Below, piece after piece: positions 10,146-17,955 of a stretch of DNA of 33,938 bases (position 1 is the first letter of the stretch; the number at the start of each line of letters is the position of its first letter). A program made the translations under genes and the position numbers. Source of the DNA: Candidatus Azambacteria bacterium RIFCSPHIGHO2_02_FULL_52_12 (GTDB taxonomy: Bacteria; Patescibacteriota; Minisyncoccia; GWC2-36-17; WO2-46-25). The stretch lies in the NCBI GenBank assembly GCA_001775835.1, contig MEYP01000005.1:13457-47394 (forward strand), in the 5' to 3' direction. A model generated the notes under the pieces. That model saw only the letters and a program-made list of their open reading frames with translations, was not told the origin of the DNA and ran no database searches.

Positions 10146-10265
10146 CTAAAATTCTATTTCTGCCAGACATCCCCGTACGATACGCTGACCGCGCGTAACA
10201 CGAAATGCTTTATCCGATCCTTTCATGCGCACTTCGGCATCACCGCTGGTTGAGAAGAGAAAATA
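10146..10265 (-). pseudogene. 3' remnant of an ORF, possibly the HATPase-like partner of the STAS-like gene
   Basis: Open frame YFLFSTSGDAEVRMKGSDKAFRVTRGQRIVRGCLAEIEF*; no upstream coding half; lies at the GC/AT composition break. Confidence 0.4.
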
Positions 10266-10275
10266 AGTGGACTCC

Positions 10276-10671
10276 CTACAAAATTTTAGAATATTCGGGA
10301 TAATTTTCTTTCACTAAATTCTTCCAGCTTGCAGTTTCGTTACCGCCACCCAGATCATTTTTATTGTAAACAACTAACACCTTAACGACGCAAGTATTTT
10401 TATATACAGCGACAATGCAACGGTTTCCTGAAGCGTGTCGAGATTCCTGCGTGCCATGAACACGAAATTCTGTCTTACAAATTCTTATACCTTCCTGATC
10501 GGTCATGGTTTCCGCAATATTAGTTTCCCCGATAAGCGCATCGATACGCTTAAACTCTTCATGTATTGCGTTCCATGTCACATCCCAAGCCCCTTTATAT
10601 TTTTTCTTAAACTTAGAGATAAAGTGTCGCTCAGCATATTTTTCAACGATAACGGCATAATTAATAGACAT
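10276..10671 (-). CDS. Putative toxin partner of a Panacea-type antitoxin
   Basis: 131 aa; overlaps the 3' end of the upstream Panacea-domain gene by 11 nt. Confidence 0.55.
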   Translation of the reverse strand: MSINYAVIVEKYAERHFISKFKKKYKGAWDVTWNAIHEEFKRIDALIGETNIAETMTDQEGIRICKTEFRVHGTQESRHASGNRCIVAVYKNTCVVKVLVVYNKNDLGGGNETASWKNLVKENYPEYSKIL

Positions 10672-11344
10672 AATCAGGATCTTGCTGAATTATCAGTTCG
10701 TACGGTATGGCTTCATCAGGAGCGCAAAGTTTGTACGGAAGTTGTTCATGAGTAAAATCGACAATATCGCGAGTATTTTTATTTTTCCATTTTCCACCGA
10801 TTTTTTTTATAAGTTCTACTTCTTTATCATTCAGCAAATCAAGTTTTTGTTTAGAAGAGGAACCGGAAAGCGACACAAGAAACGCGTCTCCTTTATGATC
10901 AACGGATATTTTACCTTCTTCCTCAAGCTCTGTAAGGGCTCGAAAATAAGGGTCGGGTACGGGACCATACGCACGGCGCAGATACTGCATCCCGCTCATG
11001 CTATTCAGATTTTTGTAATACCATGCAAAATCAGCAAGATAGAGTAACTTTGCTAATTTTGTTTTTGGTATTTTGCCGTCAGTAGCTACGGAAGATTTTA
11101 GATATGCAAGGATCATTTGTTTATACTTCTCGTATTTGGGCAACGTTGCGCTGGCAAATTCCTCAATAGAAATACCAAACAAATCTTTTAATTTCTCCGC
11201 TTCTTCTAAAGTTATTTCACGACTTCCATGCTCAATACCAATGTATGAAGGTCTTGAAATATTAAGCTTCCCGGCCATAAAAGACTGGGAAAAACCCCGT
11301 CCCGTTCTAAGAGCCTTGATAAATTGCGCATATTTATTACTCAT
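10661..11344 (-). CDS. XRE HTH + Panacea (DUF4065 / SocA-like) antitoxin
   Basis: HTH ALRTGRGFSQSFMAGKLNISRPSYIGIEHGSREI then KTKLAKLLYLADFAWYYKNLNSMSGMQYLRRAYGPVPDPYFRAL. MSNKYAQF start at 11344. Confidence 0.85.
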   Translation of the reverse strand: MSNKYAQFIKALRTGRGFSQSFMAGKLNISRPSYIGIEHGSREITLEEAEKLKDLFGISIEEFASATLPKYEKYKQMILAYLKSSVATDGKIPKTKLAKLLYLADFAWYYKNLNSMSGMQYLRRAYGPVPDPYFRALTELEEEGKISVDHKGDAFLVSLSGSSSKQKLDLLNDKEVELIKKIGGKWKNKNTRDIVDFTHEQLPYKLCAPDEAIPYELIIQQDPDYVY

Positions 11345-11351
11345 ATATCTA

Positions 11352-11379
11352 AGCATATAGATTTATGTAAAAAAGTCAA
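11352..11379 (-). promoter_or_regulatory. Sigma70-like promoter of the Panacea gene
   Basis: Minus strand TTGACT-N16-TATGCT ahead of the ATG. Confidence 0.5.
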
Positions 11380-11450
11380 GCATGGGGTGTTAATAAACTT
11401 GACATTATGCATGTACGCATAGCGCTTTTTCTTCGTACTGTTAAAACTTT

Positions 11451-11526
11451 AAAACCACCCGGAACTTCTTCGGGAAATCCTGCGCATCATGCGCATGGGC
11501 CGAATCCCTCTGCGGCATTACCCCGC
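11451..11526. repeat. Dispersed ~76-bp repeat, copy 2
   Basis: AAAACCACCCGGAACTTCTTCGGGAAATCCTGCGCATCATGCGCATGGGCCGAATCCCTCTGCGGCATTACCCCG. Confidence 0.9.
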
Positions 11527-11572
11527 TCTGTGCGCAGAATATCGCATGTACCTTGCTCAAGGAAATTCTTAA

Positions 11573-11612
11573 GGATAACCAAAAAGCGCCGAGCGGCGCT
11601 TTTTGGTTATCC
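11573..11612. terminator. Perfect 18-bp stem hairpin, probable bidirectional terminator
   Basis: GGATAACCAAAAAGCGCC-GAGC-GGCGCTTTTTGGTTATCC. Confidence 0.8.
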
Positions 11613-11786
11613 AGTTTTTGCCTTTAGACGGGATTGTTCAAATACCCTTCTTTGATCTTCATTCGCCTTTCGTATGACCTCTTGAAATAGGCGCTTTTTT
11701 TCTCGAGAACTTGCATCATTAAAAAAAGCTGAAAAATCGCTCTTTTGCAAGCTTTTGCCAAATAATTTAGTTAAAATCCGTTTCAT
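11607..11786 (-). CDS. 59-aa small protein overlapping the zeta-toxin-like gene
   Basis: MKRILTKLFGKSLQKSDFSAFFNDASSREKKRLFQEVIRKANEDQRRVFEQSRLKAKTG*; ATGA overlap with the upstream stop; below the supplied ORF cutoff. Confidence 0.7.
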   Translation of the reverse strand: MKRILTKLFGKSLQKSDFSAFFNDASSREKKRLFQEVIRKANEDQRRVFEQSRLKAKTG

Positions 11787-12484
11787 TTAATGAGGTTTAT
11801 TAATTCTTCTTCAGTATATATCTTGTCTAAATAATGGTCAATGGTGTCAATATTCAATTTAAGAAGCTCTAACCCGGTATTAAAATTCTTTATGATGAGG
11901 TTTAATTCTACTTTGTCCTTGAATTGCCGTTTCGCTTCATTCACATTCTCTCTTGAAGCAAGAAAACCCTTGATAAACATCTCTTTTGAAACTCTTCGAT
12001 GCTCAATTTCCTCTCTTTTCTTAGTAAAATCCCACGCAACAATAGGATCTTGGAAAAGATAGAAGATTTCAATCTTCCTGCCATGATCAATTGACCTTTG
12101 AATATTGAGAAGCGCTCCTTTGTAAGCGAAGGTTCCGTCTAAAACAACATTAAGTTGATTTTTAATGACATAATCGTAAAGTTTATTGACGCCAATTGAG
12201 CAGGCTGACTGAAATAAATGGGCATTGCTACCATTGTAATTAGGAAACATATTTCTAATCTCATCCGCATCAATTCGAACCGGCTTAGTAGAAAACCTCT
12301 CAATCAAACGCTTGGAAACTTCTGTTTTACCGGCACCCGGTGAGCCAGCCATAAAAAGAGAAACGGGACTGCTATCCGGTTTATAAAATGCCGGGTCGGC
12401 AAACTTTTTTATAAGCTTTTCTTTTTGCTCTTTTATAAATCTTTCCGATTCGGCGATAATTTTTTGTTCCTCATTATTTTCCAT
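11783..12484 (-). CDS. Zeta-toxin-like P-loop kinase
   Basis: 233 aa; Walker A MAGSPGAGKTEVSKRL, RIDADEIRNMFPNY, VVLDGTFAYKG. Confidence 0.85.
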   Translation of the reverse strand: MENNEEQKIIAESERFIKEQKEKLIKKFADPAFYKPDSSPVSLFMAGSPGAGKTEVSKRLIERFSTKPVRIDADEIRNMFPNYNGSNAHLFQSACSIGVNKLYDYVIKNQLNVVLDGTFAYKGALLNIQRSIDHGRKIEIFYLFQDPIVAWDFTKKREEIEHRRVSKEMFIKGFLASRENVNEAKRQFKDKVELNLIIKNFNTGLELLKLNIDTIDHYLDKIYTEEELINLIK

Positions 12485-12508
12485 AAATCTATTGTACCCT
12501 ATAACACC

Positions 12509-12584
12509 AAAACCACCCAGAACTTCTTCAGGAAATCCTGCGCATCATGCGCATGAACTGAATCCCTCTACGGCGTTGTCCCAT
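12509..12584. repeat. Dispersed ~76-bp repeat, copy 3
   Basis: AAAACCACCCAGAACTTCTTCAGGAAATCCTGCGCATCATGCGCATGAACTGAATCCCTCTACGGCGTTGTCCC. Confidence 0.9.
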
Positions 12585-12688
12585 TCCGCTGAAAAATTGA
12601 CCTGGTCTTTATACCTTCTGGAATACAAACAAATGCTCGTGCATTATCAATAAAAAATTTGATTCTTTTGATTGTTTTAATTTCATAT

Positions 12689-12919
12689 TTAGTTAACGAT
12701 GCCCGTCTTGCTTATCTGTTTCTTATTTTTAAAAAACTTTAAACTACACAGTGAACAATAGTTTTCAGCTACTTTATCAAAAAACGACATGACCACTGAC
12801 TCCTTTATTTCTTCTTGTGTTTTAAATCCAATATTATACTTTATAAAAATTTCACGCGGAGTACATCGAGCCATATCCAATAAAATTTTGCCTATCTCTT
12901 CTTTCTTTTTTGTTTTCAT
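12689..12919 (-). CDS. Hypothetical small protein with CxxC
   Basis: 76 aa ORF between the zeta and DpnI-like genes (NYCSLCSLKFFKNKKQ). Confidence 0.5.
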   Translation of the reverse strand: MKTKKKEEIGKILLDMARCTPREIFIKYNIGFKTQEEIKESVVMSFFDKVAENYCSLCSLKFFKNKKQISKTGIVN

Positions 12920-12977
12920 AAAATCAGATGTAAACTAATAATACTCTGATCTTTGATCGAAATGGAAATAAAGTCAA

Positions 12978-13751
12978 CTACCGCACTTGATAAGTTCCTC
13001 GCTCCACAAAATCAAGATATCCTTTATCGCGCAAAACTTGTAGCTGTTGGCGGATTTTATCCTTGATATGCTTATTATCAGGGTGTAATTGGCTCAAATC
13101 TTTTTCAAACGCATATATATCATCGAGTCGAAATTCTTTTTTACCGATTTTGTCCACATACCGCATCACATCAAGCAGCCAGCCTTTCGCTGAAGCTTCT
13201 TTTTCTTCCCGCAGGAACAGCGTCTTCTTCCATTCCGCAAGCACTTTTTCCTTCGATTCAACTTGCTTATTTTTAACAAAAAATATTTTCCCCGTTTGCG
13301 GAATGCTTTGTAAGAGAATATTGCAACCAACCCAGCCCGCACGGCGAGCTGTCAGCGCAAGCTTTTTTCTCTTCTCGATTATTTCCGGCACAAAAAAGTG
13401 TTTTGGAATAACAAGAAAGTTTACAACTTCAAGGCTTGCTAAATTATAATTCAAAAGAAAAAAGTTTGGATTACTGCTACTAGTCAGCCGCTCAAGCATT
13501 GTGCGGTACGCTCCGTCAACAATCTTGTTCCCCATGCTATCTCGCTTACTCTTCAATTCATAATCTTCATTGCAATTTGGACAATAAAAATCACCGACGG
13601 GCTTGTTACTTTTGTATTTCCCTAAATCAACATATCCGCAATTCGGACAAAATATGGAATTGCCGACCCATGCTTCCGTCAAAACACGCGCTCTTTGCGC
13701 TAGATTTTTGTAATTCTCGGCAAGTTTTGTGTTAAAACCTAATTCCATAGT
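12978..13751 (-). CDS. DpnI-like restriction endonuclease (methyl-directed)
   Basis: MELGFNTKLAENYKNLAQRARVLTEAWV, CPNCGYVDL...CPNCNEDYELKSK, ARRAGWVGCNILL, IKDKIRQQLQVLRDKGYLDFVERGTY parallel DpnI along its length. MELGF start at 13751. Confidence 0.93.
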   Translation of the reverse strand, partial: TMELGFNTKLAENYKNLAQRARVLTEAWVGNSIFCPNCGYVDLGKYKSNKPVGDFYCPNCNEDYELKSKRDSMGNKIVDGAYRTMLERLTSSSNPNFFLLNYNLASLEVVNFLVIPKHFFVPEIIEKRKKLALTARRAGWVGCNILLQSIPQTGKIFFVKNKQVESKEKVLAEWKKTLFLREEKEASAKGWLLDVMRYVDKIGKKEFRLDDIYAFEKDLSQLHPDNKHIKDKIRQQLQVLRDKGYLDFVERGTYQVR

Positions 13752-13917
13752 TATTGTCCCTTGTCTCAATTTCCATCATTGAATAAATTTTCTAGATATA
13801 TAGCTATTCTGTGACTCATGGATTGTTCGTATGCGTGAAGACTCAGTAATTCAATATTATTATCAAGAAAAATTTAAACTACACTTTCGACTTTGCTTTA
13901 TAAATTTTCCATATTTT

Positions 13918-16740
13918 TTAACCTAACTTTTCCTTATTAAGAATTAATTTTATTTCTAGTTTGCTACACAAACTTTGTTTTTCAGAAATTTTCATATCAA
14001 ATTTGTACAGATATTCAATTACAAGTATGCGAAGGATTCTTCTTGCTAGGTAATTTTTTTCAAAAATTCTATCTAGATTTATAATTTCTTCAGAATGTAG
14101 TCCGCCTGGAAAATTAAGTCTAGCAGCCAAGTTAACAAGCTGGACACCTGGTCGTAAATCCTTTTCCGAAATCTTTTCCATGGTAGGAAATATATTTTTT
14201 GATGCGACGCTATTACTTATCCTTTTTAAAAAAGCATAAACAATCATTTCAGTGAAATTTTGAATGATTTTATCAGCAATTCGTTCTTTCTCAGCCTCAT
14301 CCACAGCCTTCTTCTTCTCAACCACCTTAAGGACTTCAATTTTAAGAGACTCAGCAAACTTTCCAAAATCATCAAGAAGTGCACCTAGAGCCCTAAAACC
14401 CAAGGAATTAATCTCAATTAGTATCTCTGCTTTCCTCTTACCCTCTAATGAGCCATAGTAATTTTGAGTAATTTGACCCATTATCTCTAACAATTTAAAA
14501 GACAAATTGATCTCTCCAAATAGGCCTAAATCTTTTTTGCTTTTGTGTTCTTTTTCTTTCTTATTGTCTTTCTCGTTAACTTCTTCGATTTCATCTCTCT
14601 TGGCAAGCTCTTTTTTCCGATATTCACTCGGTTTCTCGTCCTTGATAGTGAAACTAACTTCTTGGCGAATTAATTTATTAATTTCAAAGGATGCAGAATT
14701 TGTAAGCGCAAAAGGTTCAACTTCTTTGAAGAGATCCGAAGATTCTTTGATTATTTTCTCTAGAATTGATTTGCTTTTTGAATGATGTATTAAAAAGATT
14801 AGGATATTTGCATATTCTGTGCGGTATAGATGTTTAGTAATCTCTTCAATGTTTTGTTTAATATCATCATTTTCAATGTTATCGGCAAAATATTTTGCAA
14901 CAAAAAAATAATAAGAATAGTTATGACTGAATGAATATGAGTCATCATAAAATCTCAATATCTGGGCTCTATTTAGAAGCGGGTGGAGTATATCGAATTC
15001 TTTATCAATATCCATCTCTTGACTATAATTTTTATATATAACTTTAAGCTCGTTCAATGGTATAGATCTTTGACCTTTTCTAAAAAAAGAATATGCAAGG
15101 TATGATAAGTATGTAAGATAAAAATCAAGATCTTCTGGCTTTGCATTAACACTACCTAAAGACTGGATAATAAGATACGTATAAAGTTCTGCATATGAAC
15201 TACCTTGGAGCTTGTTTTTACTCGTAGTCTCAATTAACTGCAGAATTGTAAGCAGATAAAGCGGGTAGGTGGGAATAAAGTTTGTACCTACTGCAACTCT
15301 AATCTTTTCAGATATTTCAATTTTTTTATTATGTATATCACTGTCAGGAGTAATATCACCATCACCGGCTGTTAACCATTTTTCAATAAGCTTATCTCGC
15401 AAGACATAACCAAGTTCTTTTATTTTCAGTGGTATAAAACCAGTTAGTTGTTTTCGAGTTTCACTGTCGGCCATTACTTCAATCTCCATAGATTTGTTAG
15501 CAAAGATAATGACATTTTCAAAATGCTTATTTAGAAATTCATGAAAATCTGCCCTCGCTTGTGTCCTTTTAATACTAAGTGATTCGTAATTATCTATAAT
15601 TAGAGAGATTTTTGAGTTATCCTTCGAAAGGATGTCCTCGAAACAGCTAAGATATTGATCTCCATCAGAATATTGTTTTTTAAAAGAAGTTTTTAAAAGG
15701 TTTGTAAATTTATTTAAATCTGCTTTTTTTATATCTTCAGCATCTAAATAAAGCGAAATGAACCCTTTGCTGTTTATATCTTTTTGAAGCATTTGTGCCA
15801 AAGTCGTCTTGCCCGACAGGTCTTCTCCGAAAACCAGACATTTCTTGAGACCCTTTTCCAGTTCTACAAGTTTTTTAGAGTCAATTTTCTCTTGTTTCTC
15901 GTCCTCAATGGGTTCAAGACTTGGATAAATAAAGATGTCTTCCAAAGAAAGCACATCTTTACCAGGATGCGTGATATGCATCCCTATTTCATTTATTTTC
16001 CTAACATATACATCAGAAAGATTCATGCGCTCTGGACAAACTTGGTTGGCAAATATACCTATTTTGGGAAACTCACACACTTTTTTGCAATTAATATCTT
16101 TATGAAAGATCTCCGTCTGTATAAAAAAATCTAAAAGAGTGGCTTCTTTTACTAGCTCAGAAGTGAGGGCATTGGTAAAAATGACCCCATCTGGCATGCC
16201 TCCATTTAAGGTCTCGACAGCCCAGAAATTGCCCCGCTGTGAAATCACCAATGATACATTTCCAATTTTATTTTTATCTTTAATAGTCTCCTCGACAGCT
16301 CTTTCAGACAAGATACTTGGTTGAATAACTTTAGCATTAACATAAGCTTCGATAAGTTTGTCTGGAGTATAAAAAAAGAAATCGTGATTATTATCTTTTT
16401 TTAATTTATCGACTAAGCCCTCAGCATCTTTTGTTAGCGGTGCAGTAACCACAAGCCACGCCTCAGCATATTTATTGATCTCCTTTACTCCAAAAAGTTT
16501 TGTAATAACTTCAGCAGAAATATTTTTAGATTCATTATAGGCTTTGCACTCAACGTAGATTTCTTTACCATTAGTTTTATGTACACACAACAAATCCAGC
16601 TCCATGCCAGTAAGTCGTAGTTGTTTTTTAACCGCGTAATTTTGCGTTTCAAGAAGTTCTCCAGTTAACTTCTCGAGTATTTTACCCTTTTCTGTGGATG
16701 ATTCCGATTTTAAAATGGCGACTTTAATCGACTGAGACAT
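13918..16740 (-). CDS. Mrr-like PD-(D/E)XK nuclease fused to STAND/NACHT-like P-loop NTPase
   Basis: N-term MELDLLCVHKTNGKEIYVECKAY catalytic pattern; Walker A FGEDLSGKTTLAQML; Walker B-like ISLIIDNYESL; long helical C-term. MSQSIKV start at 16740. Confidence 0.8.
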   Translation of the reverse strand: MSQSIKVAILKSESSTEKGKILEKLTGELLETQNYAVKKQLRLTGMELDLLCVHKTNGKEIYVECKAYNESKNISAEVITKLFGVKEINKYAEAWLVVTAPLTKDAEGLVDKLKKDNNHDFFFYTPDKLIEAYVNAKVIQPSILSERAVEETIKDKNKIGNVSLVISQRGNFWAVETLNGGMPDGVIFTNALTSELVKEATLLDFFIQTEIFHKDINCKKVCEFPKIGIFANQVCPERMNLSDVYVRKINEIGMHITHPGKDVLSLEDIFIYPSLEPIEDEKQEKIDSKKLVELEKGLKKCLVFGEDLSGKTTLAQMLQKDINSKGFISLYLDAEDIKKADLNKFTNLLKTSFKKQYSDGDQYLSCFEDILSKDNSKISLIIDNYESLSIKRTQARADFHEFLNKHFENVIIFANKSMEIEVMADSETRKQLTGFIPLKIKELGYVLRDKLIEKWLTAGDGDITPDSDIHNKKIEISEKIRVAVGTNFIPTYPLYLLTILQLIETTSKNKLQGSSYAELYTYLIIQSLGSVNAKPEDLDFYLTYLSYLAYSFFRKGQRSIPLNELKVIYKNYSQEMDIDKEFDILHPLLNRAQILRFYDDSYSFSHNYSYYFFVAKYFADNIENDDIKQNIEEITKHLYRTEYANILIFLIHHSKSKSILEKIIKESSDLFKEVEPFALTNSASFEINKLIRQEVSFTIKDEKPSEYRKKELAKRDEIEEVNEKDNKKEKEHKSKKDLGLFGEINLSFKLLEIMGQITQNYYGSLEGKRKAEILIEINSLGFRALGALLDDFGKFAESLKIEVLKVVEKKKAVDEAEKERIADKIIQNFTEMIVYAFLKRISNSVASKNIFPTMEKISEKDLRPGVQLVNLAARLNFPGGLHSEEIINLDRIFEKNYLARRILRILVIEYLYKFDMKISEKQSLCSKLEIKLILNKEKLG

Positions 16741-16827
16741 AATGTTTTGGGCGTACTTCCCGAGTGCGAGAATTACACATAAATTAGCTGGCCTTATGGG
16801 ACGATGTTGGAACTGCAATAAAGATGT

Positions 16828-17361
16828 TTAGTAATGCAAGCAAAATAACTTCAGTAGAAAAATCCAAGGCATAACTGACAATAAAAGTGCAGAATAAATA
16901 ACAATAAAAATCCAAGGAACCCAAATCTCGATATGGGTAAAAGGCCAGTATATACTTTTATCCTTGCCTCTTCCTAAGATTTCCCATTCCGTATCGTAAA
17001 GAGCTAAAGGTAAACGTGCCTCTATTATGTGAACAACATTATATTTTCCACCATTAAGGCCTTTATAAGACAATACAATTCGATACCATAAATAACACAT
17101 TGTTATTCCCGCTATAGAAGAAAGGATTAGTAGCCCCGTGATTTCATTTTGTGAAGTTTTTGTAGCAACAAATCCCAACAAAGCTACAAGCCCAGTATTT
17201 AGGCCGAGAAAAAACTCATTGGCCTTTTGTCGACGATCACTTATTTTTTCGGCAGAGTTTATATAGATTTTATACTGCTCTAAAAGATGCTCTATATATT
17301 TGTCTCCGTATTTACTACTTTCAGAAACAAAAAGTATTTTTTCAAGATCATCCTTTTTCAT
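16828..17361 (-). CDS. Small multi-TM membrane protein (RipA / 8xMP-like)
   Basis: DRRQKANEFFLGLNTGLVALLGFVATKT plus further hydrophobic helices; start 17361 is 1 nt from the TIR stop. Confidence 0.7.
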   Translation of the reverse strand: MKKDDLEKILFVSESSKYGDKYIEHLLEQYKIYINSAEKISDRRQKANEFFLGLNTGLVALLGFVATKTSQNEITGLLILSSIAGITMCYLWYRIVLSYKGLNGGKYNVVHIIEARLPLALYDTEWEILGRGKDKSIYWPFTHIEIWVPWIFIVIYSALLLSVMPWIFLLKLFCLHY

Positions 17362-17362
17362 G

Positions 17363-17770
17363 TTAAGCGAGTTCGCGAATACCAGATACAATAGAGCCCG
17401 TGTTCCACTTCACGATTTTATCTGCATTGTCTTTCACTACTTGAGACGTTCTTTCGCTCGCGAATGGTTCTATTGCGAGAATGGGTTTAGGAATTGTAAA
17501 CCCTTTCGCAATATTAATTTCTTTATTGATCCAAATGCTATAGGTTGAATAAACTCCGGCGAGCATGATAATCACATCACAAAATCGCATTTGATTTTGT
17601 ATTGCCGCCGTTAATGCAATGGAATTGGGAGCGTTATGAATAGGATCGTCCTTTGGAACTGAATAGTCCTTAAAGTTAAATCGTGGGTCATTTTTAAGCA
17701 TTTTAACAAGCCTTTCATAATTATCCTCATAAGCCCATGAATGGCTGATGAATATACTGTATTGTTTCAT
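17363..17770 (-). CDS. TIR-like domain protein (ThsB / MTH538-type)
   Basis: 135 aa; YSIFISHSWAYEDNYERLVKML ... AAIQNQMRFCDVIIMLAGVYSTYSIWINKEINIA. Confidence 0.85.
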   Translation of the reverse strand: MKQYSIFISHSWAYEDNYERLVKMLKNDPRFNFKDYSVPKDDPIHNAPNSIALTAAIQNQMRFCDVIIMLAGVYSTYSIWINKEINIAKGFTIPKPILAIEPFASERTSQVVKDNADKIVKWNTGSIVSGIRELA

Positions 17771-17875
17771 ATATCCTTGGTTAATAGTAAATAATACCTT
17801 CTACCTTGACTGTGTTCATAACTTTTATAAAAATTTTGTCTTATTAAGCTTATAATGTTTCTAGAAAATGTGGGG

Positions 17876-17888
17876 ATAAGTCACTTAT
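17876..17888. promoter_or_regulatory. Candidate LexA-fusion operator (perfect dyad)
   Basis: ATAAGT-C-ACTTAT, abutting a possible -35 (TGGACT, 17888-17893) with TATACT 16 bp further; sits between the divergent TIR operon and the lexA-MTase gene. Confidence 0.35.
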
Positions 17889-17955
17889 GGACTTTCTACT
17901 TTTTTCGTATATACTGTAATTATATGCCTTTCGAATAATAAGTCAACAATAAAAA

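Noticed and set aside
11407-11655. 82-aa + strand ORF
   Set aside because: Runs through the dispersed repeat and terminator hairpin and overlaps the 59-aa minus ORF; likely spurious.
12270-12290. AATTCGAACC in the zeta gene as a tRNA-Gln att duplicate
   Set aside because: Only a short generic T-loop-like match; no wider similarity to the tRNA end.
8671-12584. Dispersed repeats as a CRISPR array or integron attC sites
   Set aside because: Only three copies separated by kilobases with genes between, no spacer structure, and no clear RYYYAAC/GTTRRRY core sites.
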